Positions 45,150 to 57,925 are shown, counted from the first letter of the stretch. The stretch: DNA of 64,000 bases from Kondoa malvinella (GCA_039545315.1 BCIM01000005.1:932609-996608); one strand, 5' to 3'. A program made the numbers and translations. The notes: generated by a model not told the origin, from the sequence alone.

Positions 45150-47469
45150 CTATGACTGGATCTTGTCGCCGTCTGGTAGCTTGGGTAAATTGTTGGTCAT
45201 TGGAGACATGCCGAAAGAAGCTAGAGCATCGGCGTGATGCATCGAAGCTGAACTCTTGCGGTAATGCGATGAAAAGCTATTCCGCCCGCTGTCGTTCGCG
45301 CTGAAAGTAAAGTCGCGATACTACAGGGATAGTCAGCATTAGGTTTAAAGCGAAAAGACAATCACTAACCCAATCGTGCTCCTTTTCCTCATCTTGATAT
45401 TCCCTAACCTCACAACTCGTCCTTCTGTGTCGGTTGTACTTTGATCCATCTTCACTGCCCCTCGGACTGGAATTTGAGCTCTTGTCATCACTGAGATCGG
45501 GCGTGCCGGGTAGCTCCAAATCGACCTTGATGGGCGACCGTTCAGGCGAAGAGCTAGAGGTAGATGGCTTGAATGGAGGAGTGACACGACGTTTTTCGAG
45601 CGCTTGCCAATCAATGTCCTTGAAGAAAGGGTGCTCTTGGATTTCGTGAACACCGCCTGCTCCTAGTCGGGTAGACGGTTGCGGTCGAAGCAGTTTGGTG
45701 AGAAGGTCTTTGGCGTTGTCGCTTACGCCGCGTCTTGGAAATTTCAAAGTGGCAGAGACGATCAGCTTGTACTTGTCCATGTGATCTTCCGAGAAAAAAG
45801 GTGTGTAGCCAGTGAGCATTTCATAGATCAGTATGCCCCTGCGAAACAAATGATGGACTTTAGATCTATAAAAAGATAAAACCTCAACATGGCGCTCACA
45901 GTGCCCAATAATCAATCAGCCCATCATACCCTAAATCGCCCTGAATGACTTCCGGCGAAAGGTAATCTGACGTTCCACAAAAAGTTTGCGTCTTCTTTCC
46001 CTTGCGTAGCTCTTTCGAAAGACCAAAGTCACATAAAGAGATATGCCCTGCGGCGTCGAGCAGAACGTTTTCTGGTTTGAGATCTCGGTAAATGATATCG
46101 CGCGAATGAAGTGTTTCGATAGCGATGAGGATTTCGGCAGAGTAAAAGGCCTGTCGCGCATATCAGTCTCAGGTCAATGAATTTGAGAAAGCAGTACGCA
46201 CCACACGCGATTCTTCCCATCTTCCGCCATCCTTCTGTAAGTGCGCAAAGAGCTCTCCTCCGCTTTTGAGATCCATCACGAAGCTGTAGCAAGACAGCGC
46301 ATTAAGCCTAGAACAAGCTTTCGCGACCACCACCTACTATAGATGCGACTCGGTCTGGAAAGAGAACTTTAAGCCAACCAAGAAAGGCGATTCCTTCAGT
46401 CTTGTGAGCTGTAAAATGTTCTTCTCCGAGATGATATGACCAGCATGTTTTTCTCTGCGAGAGATCAAGAGCGTCAGAAGGGTGTTCAAGCCTCGCCAAG
46501 CTATTAGAGGCTCACTTGGCCACAGTCGCTTTCGATATACATTTCATCGCCTGGGAATGAGCATAAGAACCTCGTCATAAGACAAGCATAAGGAATGAGG
46601 AAACACACGTAATATCGACCGGTATCGCGTTTCCTGACTTTATACACTGTTCCGAAACTGCCAGCACCCAATTTCTTGACTACATCGAAATCATCTGGCG
46701 TCAAGCGAATGTAGCTCTGGGTAGGTTTGAAAGTGACAATGACTTGTATTGAGCCTGAAGAAGCTGCAGCTTTATCGTTTGAGGTGTACAGCTTTAAGTG
46801 ATGGACTTGGTTTTTCGCTTCTTTCAGCTGGGTTGGAGTCAGACAGAGTTGCGCTGAACCAATAAGATAGTCTGTTTCCTTGCGTGAACCGTTCTTGGGT
46901 GATATAGAGTCGTACAAGGTGAAATCGAAGCGACCTTCTTTTTCCGCATCTTCAACGCTGACATCAAATTCAACGCTGTGGCTCCAAATTGGGTTGGAGA
47001 AGTCGGCTGTCATTAGATCTTAGTAAGGTCTAACGAATACCTTGGGGGGAGCGTACCAAAAGATGTGCCAGGCGCATAGGATGACTGCGCATGAACGTGG
47101 TGTCAGCGCCTTGAACGACACTGCATTGAGCGAGGAGTTCGAGCTCACAGGTGAACCAGTGGAAGAAAAGTCTGCATCAAAGTTGCAGAGGATGTAAGGG
47201 TTGCTTTTGGCAGACAGAGGCAATTTCGTGCCGTCAACAACCTCAAGCATGAGTTTGCCAGACAATTCATCGCGCGGTCGAGCTTCTTTAGACGGAGATC
47301 TTTGCAAAGCAGTAGCCTGAGGTCGCTCTTCGCTGTTGGCTTGCTGCAATTCTGGCGCTTGAGTAGGTGGAGCAGCTTGTTTTGCATTCGAGCTCGTCAA
47401 AGCTTTCAGACCGCCAGACAGAGGCGTGAAGCCAAAACCCCTGCCTCTCTTCTTTACAGGGGCAGTCAT
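45150..47469 (-). CDS. SCH9: C2-domain AGC protein kinase, Sch9-like
   Basis: An AGC Ser/Thr kinase of the Sch9 (S6K/Akt-like) nutrient-signalling group acting downstream of TORC1. The N-terminal region from ATG 47469 ([14 protein letters not shown]) leads to a C2-like domain: [46 protein letters not shown]. The kinase follows with [20 protein letters not shown], the [14 protein letters not shown] loop, CDFGLSKEL, the activation segment [14 protein letters not shown], and [21 protein letters not shown]. The AGC tail has TPPFKP and a hydrophobic motif YRDFTFSA, close to the FxxFS/TF consensus but with Tyr first. It ends LPDGDKIQS at TAG 45150-45152. Initiation further upstream (47619) is possible. 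The C2-plus-AGC order separates it from PKA and PKC, but Ypk-type kinases also carry a C2-like N-terminus, so the Sch9 label is likely rather than certain. Confidence 0.8.
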
Positions 47470-48534
47470 TGGTATACCTAGCTCGTCGCGGCGGAGCAAC
47501 AAAGAAGCGCTTTGTTGTTGATAAAAGACAAGTCGCCGGCTATTCTCGCTCAAGATGTAGTCGCGACCCGGTTTTACGGAAGTCCAAAATGAGCAAGTAC
47601 AAGTAAAGGTCGTAGTCAAGAAGCAAGCTATAATTCTACGAGACTTTTCTGTTGAACAGCAACGCGAGCATTAGCCAATCTTGAGTACGTCACAGCCCGT
47701 CGCTCGGAGAAAAGATGAGGGGGTAGAAAGAACGGAAGGTTCCTCCCCGTGTGGTCCCCGTTTGAGCATGCCTAGACGGACCGTCTATCCCTTCCCTTGA
47801 GACTCACCATGCGCAAGCAGCCTGTAGTCCTAGCTATCTCCATCTTCCCGAAACGGCCCAACAACCAAAAGCGGTGCTAGTACCTGACGTAAGTAAATAG
47901 ATGTATCCAGATGGGGATTAGAATGACGGGGAGCCATGAGGGGCAAAGCGGTGCTTAACCCGGGTAAGATGGGAAGAGCACAGCCTAAACGACTCATGTC
48001 ATTGGTATAGAGAATGGCCGTGCTCCGATAGCGAGCGATCATCAAAGTAATTCCATGAATGCCACTTGCGAGCTTGAGAATGGATAGATGAGAGCATATA
48101 AGGTGCTGATCTTGCAAAGAAAGGGAAGCAGACAGCAAAAGCTTTTAAAGTTACGGGCTGATTGTCTAGAATCTCGTCTGGCAGATCTGAAGCCATAGCG
48201 CATCGTGGTGTATTGCCTGCAGAGCCGAGGCAGATCACGGAGCTCGCTCAACCGGAGACATACGACGCAGCCCGACAAACAGGAGTAGGACGATAGAAGC
48301 AGAGTTACAAGAGAAATAGAGCTTTGAGAGACAGCAGGTCTCGCTCATGATACGGCCGCAGAGAGTCTTCTATGCATTTGATATTTCGGATGACGAGTAT
48401 CGAGTGTAGTCCGCCTTGCATTGCCGCATGGAAGCCACTATCGGTGTTGAGAGAAAGCGTAGACACTATTTGGGCCTGTCTCCTGCTTTAGATCAGAGCT
48501 GTCCGTGGTCGTCTTTTGGCAACCGAGTCATAAC
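47470..48534. other. Divergent interval between Sch9-like kinase and HOM6
   Basis: About 1.06 kb. Minus-strand open frames at 47830-48278 show no family features and no consistent splicing. I treat the interval as promoter space for both genes. It could hide the kinase's 5' UTR and introns. Confidence 0.35.
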
Positions 48535-49848
48535 ATGCCGGTCAGCGTAGCATTAGGTAGACGTCCCACAGCACTGCAAGCACACAGCTAACAGCCCGAC
48601 GAACAGTTGGAGCCGGCCTCGTAGGCAAGGAAGTCCTCAACCAGCTCTCTTCCGCTGCTCTGGCATCCAAATTTCGCATTGACTTGATCACAAACTCGAA
48701 ATTCCAAGTGACTGTCCCTTTGGGCTCTGCAGCGGCCTCAGCTTCTGATTTGCTCGCTTTCCTACCTCCTTCTTCGTCTACCGAAAAAGATCAATGGCCT
48801 CAAGACAAGAAAACATCCGCGACTGTATCGAGATGGAGCGTGTCTGAGCTCGTAGATATCCTATGTGCTAGAGCAGAAGACAAGGAATTCCCATCCGTTG
48901 TAGTCGACTGCACGTCAGACAATGAAATTGCAGCTCAATACCCAGCATTACTTCGAGCAGGCGTGCACATTGTAACGCCGAACAAGAAAGCTTTCTCTGG
49001 CTCTCAATCCCTCTATGCCGATATCCTAGCAGCAAAGAAATCATCTGGTGCTTTGGTCTATCAGGAATCGACTGTCGGCGCTGGATTACCGGTTATTGGG
49101 CCTTTGAAGGATTTGGTTGATACGGGAGATGAGATCTACAAGGCTGAAGGGGTTGTGTCGGGCACGTTCAGCTATGTCTTCAATGAGTTTAGCAAGCCAA
49201 GCGATAAATCACCTGCGCCCAAATTCTCCGAAGTAGTCAAGATTGCTCAAGAAGCTGGTTACACTGTATGTAATATGTTGCCGTTGATCCAAATCCGATG
49301 TTCATTGAGTGTACAGGAACCAAACCCAGCAGACGATTTGAACGGCTCGGATGTCGCTCGTAAACTCTGCATTCTCGCTCGACTGATAGGCGCTTCTTCT
49401 CTCCCCGAATTACCAGAAGGTTTCGCTTCAGTACCTACCGAATCACTCGTACCAAAAGAACTCGAATCCGCAAAATCAGGCAAAGAGTTTATGGATCGCT
49501 TACCGGAATTTGATGATTACTTTGAAAAGCTTAGAGCGGATGCGTTCAAGGAGGGGAATGTGTTGCGTTATGTTGGCTTGGTGGATGTGAAAGCTGGAAA
49601 ACTCAAAGCTGGTCTAGAGAAGTGAGCTTCTTTCTTCGCTCATACCGAGTAGGTGCTAATTAGTCGATAGATATCCTTTCGCGCACCCTTTTGCCGCATC
49701 GTTATCCGGATCAGACTGCATCTTGTCCTTCCTCACCAAACGCTACCCTAGCCCGCTTATCATCCAAGGTGCTGGTGCCGGTGCGGCTGTCACCGCAATG
49801 GGTTGCGTAGCGGACTTGATCAAGATTCACGAAAGGGTATCAAAATAG
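48535..49848 (+). CDS. HOM6: Homoserine dehydrogenase
   Basis: A cytosolic NAD(P)H-dependent enzyme reducing aspartate semialdehyde to homoserine, on the route to threonine and methionine. A 22-nt first exon (48535-48556, MPVSVAL + g) joins at 48607 to complete VGAGLVGKEVLNQL, the Rossmann nucleotide-binding loop. Further blocks: VVDCTSDNEIAAQYPALLRA, GVHIVTPNKKAFSG, YQESTVGAGLPVIGPLKDLV, the signature EGVVSGTFSYVFNEF, then ADDLNGSDVARKLCILARL. Introns near 49266-49317 and 49622-49671 preserve the frame. The C-terminus GAGAGAAVTAMGCVADLIKI ends at TAG 49846-49848. This is a stand-alone enzyme without an aspartokinase domain, as is normal in fungi. Confidence 0.95.
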
Positions 49849-50459
49849 ACAAACAAGCAGTGCAAGATTTACAAGAACGTAATGCGAAAACGTCGATGGG
49901 TTCAGGAAGACTGATTCTGAATGCCCATTCAATTCGGTCCGCTGGCCTGAGGTCATTCTTCTACACCTAATCGTGGTCCGTGCTCTTGCTATTTGTTCCG
50001 CGTCTCCCTTGGCCTCATTATGGCTCTATCTCTCGCTCGCTGGCTTCTTCTTACCGCTCGCTAAGCTTCCTCTTTAGAAACAGTCTTCTGGTCTTTTGCT
50101 CATTCCCGCCTGCGAGGGTCGAGACGGACGAGCGTCGGTCTCTCTTCCACGACTAACAATCTATCTTGTGGTCTTCCCTCTCTAACGCGCTGTTCCGGTT
50201 CTCTGCCATCCTCGAACAACTTGTTTGGGCCGCAGCTGGCTGTGTTCGGTCATCAACCCCGGTCGAACACAATTCGCCTGCGTTCAGCCCAATATTACGT
50301 ATTCTCACTGACACCTTCACTGCTCAGCACCGCTAGCCCGGCTGGCCTCTATCTCGGAACCCTGCCTTGCTGTAATTGAACCGAACGGCTGTGCTTCGAG
50401 ATCCTTCTGTTTGCCTCGCAAACTAGCTCCCTCTTTAATCAGTCACTTAAGGATCTACA
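49849..50459. other. Intergenic interval upstream of ABC transporter
   Basis: About 610 bases of pyrimidine-rich sequence without a convincing ORF. It is probably the HOM6 3' region plus the ABC gene promoter and 5' UTR. Confidence 0.4.
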
Positions 50460-53333
50460 ATGGACTCGAAACAAGATGGCAAGAAGGAAAAGAGGAGCGA
50501 GCCAAAAGAATGGATCATTCGAGATGTAGACGATGGGTACGAGAGGTTCGCTTACTGTTCTGCTCTAGCGACTTCGGCTGACAATGCGGTGTACCAGGAC
50601 TACAGAACACATGCCAGTGCACAAATTCAGTTTCAAGTTCTCCGGTCTACGTGAACGACTTGCAGACAAGGCGACCACCAGCAAAGAGTTCTTCACTCAA
50701 GTCTCTGCTATCATGCTGAACGTCTGGGCCAAAGAGCCTGCTCTTCTACTAGTCGTTGCTCTAAGTGGGTGCTTGGAGGCAGCTTACGTTGCTTTGTCGA
50801 CCTACTGTGAAGCCAAGATTGTGATGATAGTGAGCTGACCTGTACTTGATGCTTGAAATATGCTAAAGTGTGGTCAGACTCAAGAATACGTCACGCATGG
50901 ATTGTTGCATGTGTCGTCTGTCTTGATCTGTCTAGCGCTTTGGATATCGGGGACGTTGCTCAAGAAGGTATGGTATCTCCTATCTCTGATGGTTCGCTCG
51001 AGCTGATTGCTACTGATTCGCTAGCACGTAAGCGAGAAGACTGCCTTCCACTTTGGCCGTTTCAGATTGCTCTACAACACAGCCATTGAAAAGACAATAT
51101 TGGATGCCTCTGTCGATGTCGACTTGGAGGAACTGGAAAAGGAAAGCACTCAAGAACTCTTGAAGGCCTCTAAGAAGCTAGTGCTGACCGACACCAGCGT
51201 TTGGGCTAGTCCGCTCCTGCCAGAAACAATTATCAACCTCGTGGTCAATTCTGTGATTCTTCCGTGAGTATAGCGCTCGAATAAGACAGGGGCGCTAAGT
51301 TTCTTTGGAGCATTCGCCTTACGGTCATGCTCTCCGTTATCCCTCGGTCAACTTTGCCTCTTGTGGTTGCGCTCAGTCTGTGGATGTGGCGCGGCAGCTC
51401 GATATATCAAGCTCTGAACGGTGGACCAGACTGGGCTTGGGCATCTCGCACCACAAGTATGAGCAACTCTGCCCTCGTGAGGATGAGACGGTTGGTCGAG
51501 CTGGGTACCGATAAAAGTCGTGCTAAAGACGCGGCTCTACTTGGTACGAGACTCGTGGATCTCACGTGAAGTAGTTGATGTACCCCCACAGGCATCTCTG
51601 GCTGGATCAGGGACGAATATGTGCAATCCAGCGAATCTTTAGCGCCCACGACTGCTTCAACTCTCGATCGCCTGAACAGCATTAGAGCGTATCATGAATG
51701 GGACCTCATGGCTGTTATCCAGCCGTTTGTGGAATTGGTAAGCCTATCGATGTCCATGTCGCTTCTTCACCGTGTTGACGGCTTCATTAGGCTCTACTTG
51801 TGTTAGCACACTGTTACAGCAACCTGGAACTGAGCGCCGCCGTCTACGCAATAGTCAAAAGCACATCGACGAAGTGTCTGGATGGCTTGCAACAGGTCAG
51901 GAGGACCCAGAACAATCTGAGAAAACAAATGCAGCAATACGCATCGTTGCAAGATCTGGTGAAGCTCGGCAAGGAGTGCTCCGACAAACAAGCGAGCGCC
52001 AGTCTCTTAATGCACAATGCTACCTCGGCTAAGCCTGGCTTAGCCATCGAGCTGCGCAATGTCTCTTTTGCCTACCCGAATCAAGGAGAACAGCAGAATA
52101 AGAATGTGCTCAAGAACCTCTCTGCAACTATACCTGCAGGCTCGTTGGTTGCGGTCGTAGGTTTCAACGGTGCCGGCAAGTCTAGCTTGATCTCCATCCT
52201 CGGAAGAGCATACGACGTCCAATCTGGCAAAGTGCTTGTTAATGGTCAAGACGCGAAGACTTTAAAGCGCAAAGAACTGGCTTCGCTAGTCTCCATTCTA
52301 CCACAAAATTCTACCCTTTTTGAGTAAGCCGCAAGCGATACTCGACCAGAGTATCCCTAATCTGTGCTTTCCAGTCTATCACTGAAGGAGAACATCGCTT
52401 TCGAAGATTGTCACAACGAGAACGTCTACAGACGAGCTGCACAAGCTAGCGGAGCTCGTAGTTTCATTGAAAAGCTAGATCAGTGTTACGAGTGAGGCTC
52501 CCCGTCCTTGATCTACGCCGGACTGATACCGGGATATAGCGCTTCACCTGCCTGCTCAGCCGAAAAGATCGACTCCTTCATGCGGCTCGAGTCTCTGAAG
52601 AAACCTTGCACAACTGACCATGTAAAAATCGTGGACGAGAATGGCAAACCGCTAAAGCCAGGCGATCGCGAGCTGATCCCTGCGGATCTCGACATGTCTC
52701 ATGAGAGCAATTCGAAGGCCCTCACAAGATATTTGTCCCACGATTTCAAGCCCGGCATAAAATTCAGCGGAGGCGAACGTATGTGCTCACTGGCTCTGCC
52801 TACTAGACAATATTAACGGCTCGCGACAGTCCAGAAGATTGTTCTATCTCGAGCTTTTGCGAAGCCTGATTCTCAGCTCGTTGTGTTTGACGAGCCAGCC
52901 AGCAATCTAGATCCAGAGAGCGAGCATCAGCTATTTGCGGAGATTTCTGCGCTCAAGGGTACAAAGACCATCGTCTACATTAGTCATCGGTAAGCCTCAT
53001 GCGAGAGTCTTCGCGTGGATACTGATTCTTTTCTCAGCTGGAAGGGCATCACCGATCGAGCGGATCTTGTACTACTGATGGAAGAGGGTACAATCAAAGA
53101 AGAGGGAACCCATAGGTCACTGCTGGAGAAAGATGGAGGTAAATTTTTTTGGTTTATGCGAAGCTCATTGTTGACACTACCGCCCAGCTTACGCACGACT
53201 TTGGAGATTGCAGACTGAGGGCGGAGGCTTGGCAAGCACGGAAGAAGAAGAGTCGAAGAATGCAGAAAGGAAAGATGCGGCAGGGCAAGGGACAGCGGCG
53301 GGACAGGCTCTTCAGGGCACTAGAGTCGCCTGA
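50460..53333 (+). CDS. ABC transporter-type ATPase (fungal, single nucleotide-binding domain)
   Basis: An ABC protein with an N-terminal helical region of weak membrane character (ALLLVVALSGCLEAAYVALS; TIINLVVNSVIL) and one ATPase domain. Visible motifs: Walker A VGFNGAGKSSL, Q-loop SILPQNSTLFE, signature FSGGEPQKIVLSRA (SGGE in place of SGGQ), Walker B QLVVFDEPASNLDPESEH with an intact catalytic Glu, and H-loop TIVYISHR. An insertion of about 60 residues (IVDENGKPLKPGDREL ...) separates the helical subdomain from the signature. An intron after LLEKDG joins to AYARLWRLQTEGGGLAS, followed by an acidic tail ending at TGA 53331-53333. Ten or more introns are inferred. The substrate is unknown; exporters of this half-size type may form dimers. 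Confidence 0.82.
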
Positions 53334-53406
53334 CAGCAGAGATGAATGAGGATTTTAGACCGAGGCAGCTTCATTCTTCCCATGTATTTCAATACCCTAG
53401 AACTGT

Positions 53407-55156
53407 TCATGGCTCAAAGAATATAAATGCCTCTCTTGTCCTTCTATCAATTTTGATGATAGCTTTCGCGACCAACCCATAGATCGCTTTGGTCGCCAAT
53501 TCATCCGCCCAGCCATTCGTCCTCAACCACGACATCAAAAGCGCTTTCATATCGTTCATCAAAATCATGCCCATCTTTCCATCCGCATCGCAGAAATCAG
53601 CGCCGGCTGAGGAGATGAGAACTGCGGATGGTGGATCGCGAAGATGTACAGTTGGCGTTACGTTCGCTGGAGAAGCGAGCAGAGCGCGCAGGAAGAGGAA
53701 CAGAAGATGACATTCGAGCAGCGCGACGGGCGTCAGTGCCGAATCTTTCGGGTCGGATAGGCGTTCAAGCAGAGCACTGCGACTGCATCAGAATCGTTCT
53801 TCCTCTAAAGATAGAGCAAGCTTACCGCATTTCTATAGCATCCGCAGCGGTCTCTTCGCAAGCATACGCATCTTTCAGCGTTTTTCCAATCTTGCTCTGT
53901 CCACGATGTGAGCCCAGTCGAAGACGGCAAGTAAAAACATACCGCTACACGAGCGCATACTTTGCGATCCATGACTGGTTCGACTGCTATTGATTCTGGC
54001 TCAGGTTCCGGTTCGGGCGCTTTTTGCGGCACGTTCGCAAAGTTTGGGATTGCTTGAACAGGTTCTGATGAGTTCTCTGAGATGACCTGTTCCGATGAAT
54101 TTGGTCGAGGAGGTGTCGCATCCGCCTGCTCAGGTATTGGCTGTTTTGGGTGATTAGCTGAGATGTCAAGCGAGCAAAGATGTCTTACTTCAGCCGCTAC
54201 AGGAGCCTCTTCTGCAGATTGCTTTCGTATTCGAGAGACCAGAGAAGGAGGCGGTCTCTTGCCTATCGAAGGTATTCTTGGCTTGGTCGCAGGTTTTTGA
54301 CTTTGCATTGTTTGGGTTAGCTGATCAAGCTGAAATGCATGTTAGCACCTATGAAGTAGTTTTGAGATATAGGACTCGCCTCCTTCTCGCGCTCAGCATT
54401 CAGCGCTTTTAGAGCTAGAATTTCGAGCTCTTCTCTCTTGATGGCCCGTTCGATCGATTCTGCCGAACTACCACTAGCGAATGGATTGGAAGTTGTTTCA
54501 TGCTTGATCGGCGCCTAAGACATGTATCAGCTGATTGCAGTGGATATCAGATAGCAGAAGTTACCTGAGAGGTTTCTTCCTGGTCTTGAATAGCATCAAG
54601 GAGATTGTCATGCTCTTGTAACAGCTGAGTGACGTGCTCTCTGGCTCGTTTTAGGGGGCTAGGACTGTCAGATCGATAGAAACAAGATAAGCGCGGACAA
54701 CGCGCATGGAACCCTTGCACTGACTAGATATCGAACAACTTGAGCGCAGCATTGAGGTACCTTTCAGGATCGCTCTGCACTCCCTTCTGAGCCTTCTTTA
54801 ACGGACTAGATTTCTCCAACGCTTTCCTCCTCTGCGGTCCAACCCAGCGAGACCCAACATCCCACCTCGCTTCATTGACGCTCTGCCTCAACCTCATCCT
54901 GTCCAACTGATATTGCATACCATCTTGAGCCGTAGTAGATCTGAACAAAGAGATTTCATGCGGCTCTCCTTCGCGTAAACAGTGCTCTTCAAAGTATTCG
55001 ACGGGTTGCAAGACGGCGCGTGTAAGAGCTTGAGTTTGGTCAAAGGAACATTCGTCGATAGTGTTGCTGTATGCTTGGATGCGTTCAAAGGCTTCTAGGA
55101 TCTTTAGGAGAGAGTCAGCGAGGACACCTTGAAGTTGATGAGCTCACATCTGGCAT
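53407..55156 (-). CDS. Possible DASH/DAM1 complex Spc34-like protein with extended C-terminus
   Basis: The start at 55156 gives MPD, then ILEAFERIQAYSNTIDE, QALTRAVLQPVEYFEEHCLR and GEPHEISLF. This order resembles the N-terminus of Spc34 (FxxAxL ... HExxLF), a microtubule-ring protein of the kinetochore. A second shared-looking block is PERYLNAALKLFDIY. A coiled-coil-like stretch follows (IERAIKREELEILALKALNA), then a Pro/Glu-rich linker, then a C-terminal region with MILMNDMKALLMSWLRTNGW and ATKAIYGLVAKAIIKIDRR, which looks like a small winged helix. It ends at TGA 53407-53409. The join EREKE|LDQLTQ fits only a GC-AG intron (54330-54379). The Spc34 assignment rests on short matches; total length of about 470 residues is longer than usual. 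Otherwise the protein is unrecognised. Confidence 0.45.
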
Positions 55157-55670
55157 GGCTTGCTCTTGCGCGTCCAAAGAGGATTCTAGAGCTGTTGTCT
55201 GTAACACCCCGCGGTCTACGGTAGCGCTGCACTGTGATCGACGCGTCCGGCACGGAACACAACGCGCACAGGCGTCAAGATGGACGGCTCCAAATGAACT
55301 TTACAAAGCCAGAATGGTTATCGATGGTCGTGATGTAGAGCTGGCCTCTTGCAGAACAGAAGATGTGTGGCCTATTTATCTGCATTCGCTGCCTTTCGCT
55401 CTCTATCGAAGCTGTCGACATTATGGCGGATCTCGCTCAAGCGACGCTCTCAGACTCCTATCACGTCTATCCAGCGTAAAGGTCTCGTCTGCTAGAATAT
55501 GCTGCAGGCATCGGCACTCATCGTTGCATGTCTCTCTTCTCTATTGCCGTATATGGCGAATCTTTCCTGGTCTGTTTATTCTGCCGTCATGATCACCCAG
55601 GGCAAAACTCTATTTAGCAATGAAGCCGTTCTGAAGGCTCTTGTTTCATATCCATATCAGCGCAGCAAAC
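55157..55670. other. Divergent intergenic region
   Basis: About 510 bases between the Spc34-like gene (minus) and the CAP10-family gene (plus). Overlapping short open frames have no recognisable features. It is probably promoter space. Confidence 0.4.
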
Positions 55671-57851
55671 ATGTACCGAGGTTCAGAAGCAGAGCATCGC
55701 AGAAGACCTTCAACGCCGGACAACCTGCAGCATCTTCTGGTTCCGGGGAGCAAGTCAAAGAGGCGCGCTGTAATGTTGGCCGCGATAGCCATCCTGGGCT
55801 TTCTGGCTTTCAGTCTTTCGAAACCTCGATCTGTGACGGACTTACTAGCACGGCCTGCGAGCTCGTCTAGACCGAAAGCAGCGGAAGATGGTTTGCTCTA
55901 CTATCAAGATCAGAGTACTACACATCCTATCACACAGCTGATAGACGAAGCTCAAACTGCTTGGAACAGCAAGCTAAGCAGACAAAGCAAAACTTTAGAA
56001 CAAGCTGTAGCCAATTACGTTGGTCGTTATGGACGCAGGCCGCCTAGAGGATTCGATCAGTGGTTCGCTTGGGCTAAAGAGAAGGATGTGATCATCATAG
56101 ACGACTTTGATCAGATCTACACGGATATTGCACCTTTGTGAGTGGGAATTAGCTTGTGTTAGCAAATGATCGATCCACGAGTTTCTGTCAGTCTGGCTAT
56201 CCCGCCTGATGTGCTACGTAAACGTCTACGTGAGGTCTCAGAATGGACGGGTGCATACCATATGGTCAATGTCAAGGATCATGCAACAAAGACGACAGAA
56301 AAGGGCGGAAGAGAAGAACTACTTCAACAACTCATGGCTAGCTTCATTCACCTACTACCAGATATGACTATTGCCCTTTCTCGAGCGGATGGTCCTAGCT
56401 TGGTAGTCGAAGGTGATTTCAAGAGCTTAGCGCTTGATGCGTTTAGGAATGGTCAATGTGAGACTCGTTCTCAATATGAGTGTACTGTGCTGACTCTGTA
56501 TCAGATCTCTCGCCAGCAGAGTACGAGTCAAAACACGCTTCGGTAGCATTTCCACCTTGGGCAATGATTTGTCCCTCTTCATCTCGTTTACGCCGTCATA
56601 CTAGCGGCTTGGAATTCGATACGAGACCGATTGGACATAGCTTCATAGTGGACCATCCCAAAGCCATGGACTTTTGCGCTTGTATGCACTGTCCCTCGCG
56701 AGATTAGATTGATTTTGAACTCTTCACTTCTTGCAGTCCCAGAGTATCTAGACGGGCACGGATTCACTCAGTGGTGCGATCGATCTGCTCTGAGAGAGCT
56801 GCAAGCTGATTGACCGCTTCGTCAGGCGCGGACCTCCGTTGAATCTACTCTATCCCGTCTTTGCCAGCTCAAAAACGGCGCTCCACAGCGATATTGCCGT
56901 CACGCCTCTGGATCAATACCATAGATCGCCGCCTGATTTAGTCGCCTGGTCAGACAAGAGCGATTCAAGAGTGTTATGGCGAGGATGGCCTACTGGAACT
57001 CCTCATACTGCTTGGACCGACTGGCGATCTAGTACGAGAGACCGTCTGGTGCAATGTGAGCCTCTTTCTACTTGTCCCAGTATGACTTTGCTGATCGGCA
57101 TGTAGTCGGTGCGGATCAGCAAGGCTATCGATCAACCCGTATGCCCACAGCTGGCGATGGCATGTCTTCCGTCAATGCATCAACAGCAGACCTGGTTGAG
57201 CGATATCTGGACTTTGCTTTCGTCGGTTTGGACATATCATATGGAGCAGAAGAAGATGGAACAGTTGCGGTATTGAAGCAGTTGTATCAGATCAAGGAGA
57301 TGATGGGACCGGCTGATGAGGCGAATTACAAGTTCATCATGGATGTAGATGTACGTTGCCTCTGTCACAGATACCCTAGCGCTGATTCACCAAACAGGGT
57401 AACGCTTGGTCTGGGCGTTTTCATCGAGTCAGCATGCTTCCACTCACGCATCAATCCATGAACTGACCTACTCTGCTCCTCAGTTGATGCGCTCCAATAG
57501 CGTCCTCTTCAAATCGACCATGTTTACAGAGTGGTGGAGCTCGCGCATCCAGCCGTGGTATCAGTATGTCTCGTCTTACATCCCTTTTGATATTTGCTCA
57601 TGCCCAAATCCAGCTACATACCCATCAAACCAGACTATTCAGATATCCTCGACATTACAGCTTATTTCACTGGCGATCTTCAAGGTCAGAATGGACACGA
57701 TGCAGCCGCAGAACGAATCGCTGCAAATGCGAGGGAATGGTCCGACAAGCACGATCGGATGATAGATATGTCTTGCTACATGTTTCGATTGTTGTTGGAA
57801 TATGCGAGGATGATGTATGGTGATGAAGAAGGCGGTTATGATTTCGTTTGA
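55671..57851 (+). CDS. CAP10 / GT90-family glycosyltransferase, type II membrane protein
   Basis: A Golgi-type glycosyltransferase of the CAP10 family (GT90), whose basidiomycete members include capsule and wall xylosyltransferases. The start at 55671 gives a short basic tail (MYRGSEAEHRRRPSTP), then a single signal-anchor helix (AVMLAAIAILGFLAFSL). The luminal part begins with LEQAVANYVGRYGRRPP and RGFDQWFAWAKEKDV, the classic entry to CAP10 proteins. Later exons contain PPWAMICPSSS, DHPKAMDFC, SPPDLVAWSDKSDSRVLWRG, a TGTPHTAWTDW block, FVGLDISYGAEEDG, KFIMDVD and SNSVLFKSTMFTEW. The last exon ends YARMMYGDEEGGYDFV at TGA 57849-57851. About eight introns are inferred. The acceptor is not predictable. 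Confidence 0.88.
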
Positions 57852-57925
57852 TTTCGAAACGCATCCGATGGATTAGATAACATACATTGTATTGCACATA
57901 GATAAATAGACACGACACGAGCACT

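Noticed and set aside
47830..48278. Minus-strand frames between the Sch9-like kinase and HOM6
   Set aside because: No consistent spliced protein and no family resemblance; they lie in promoter space.
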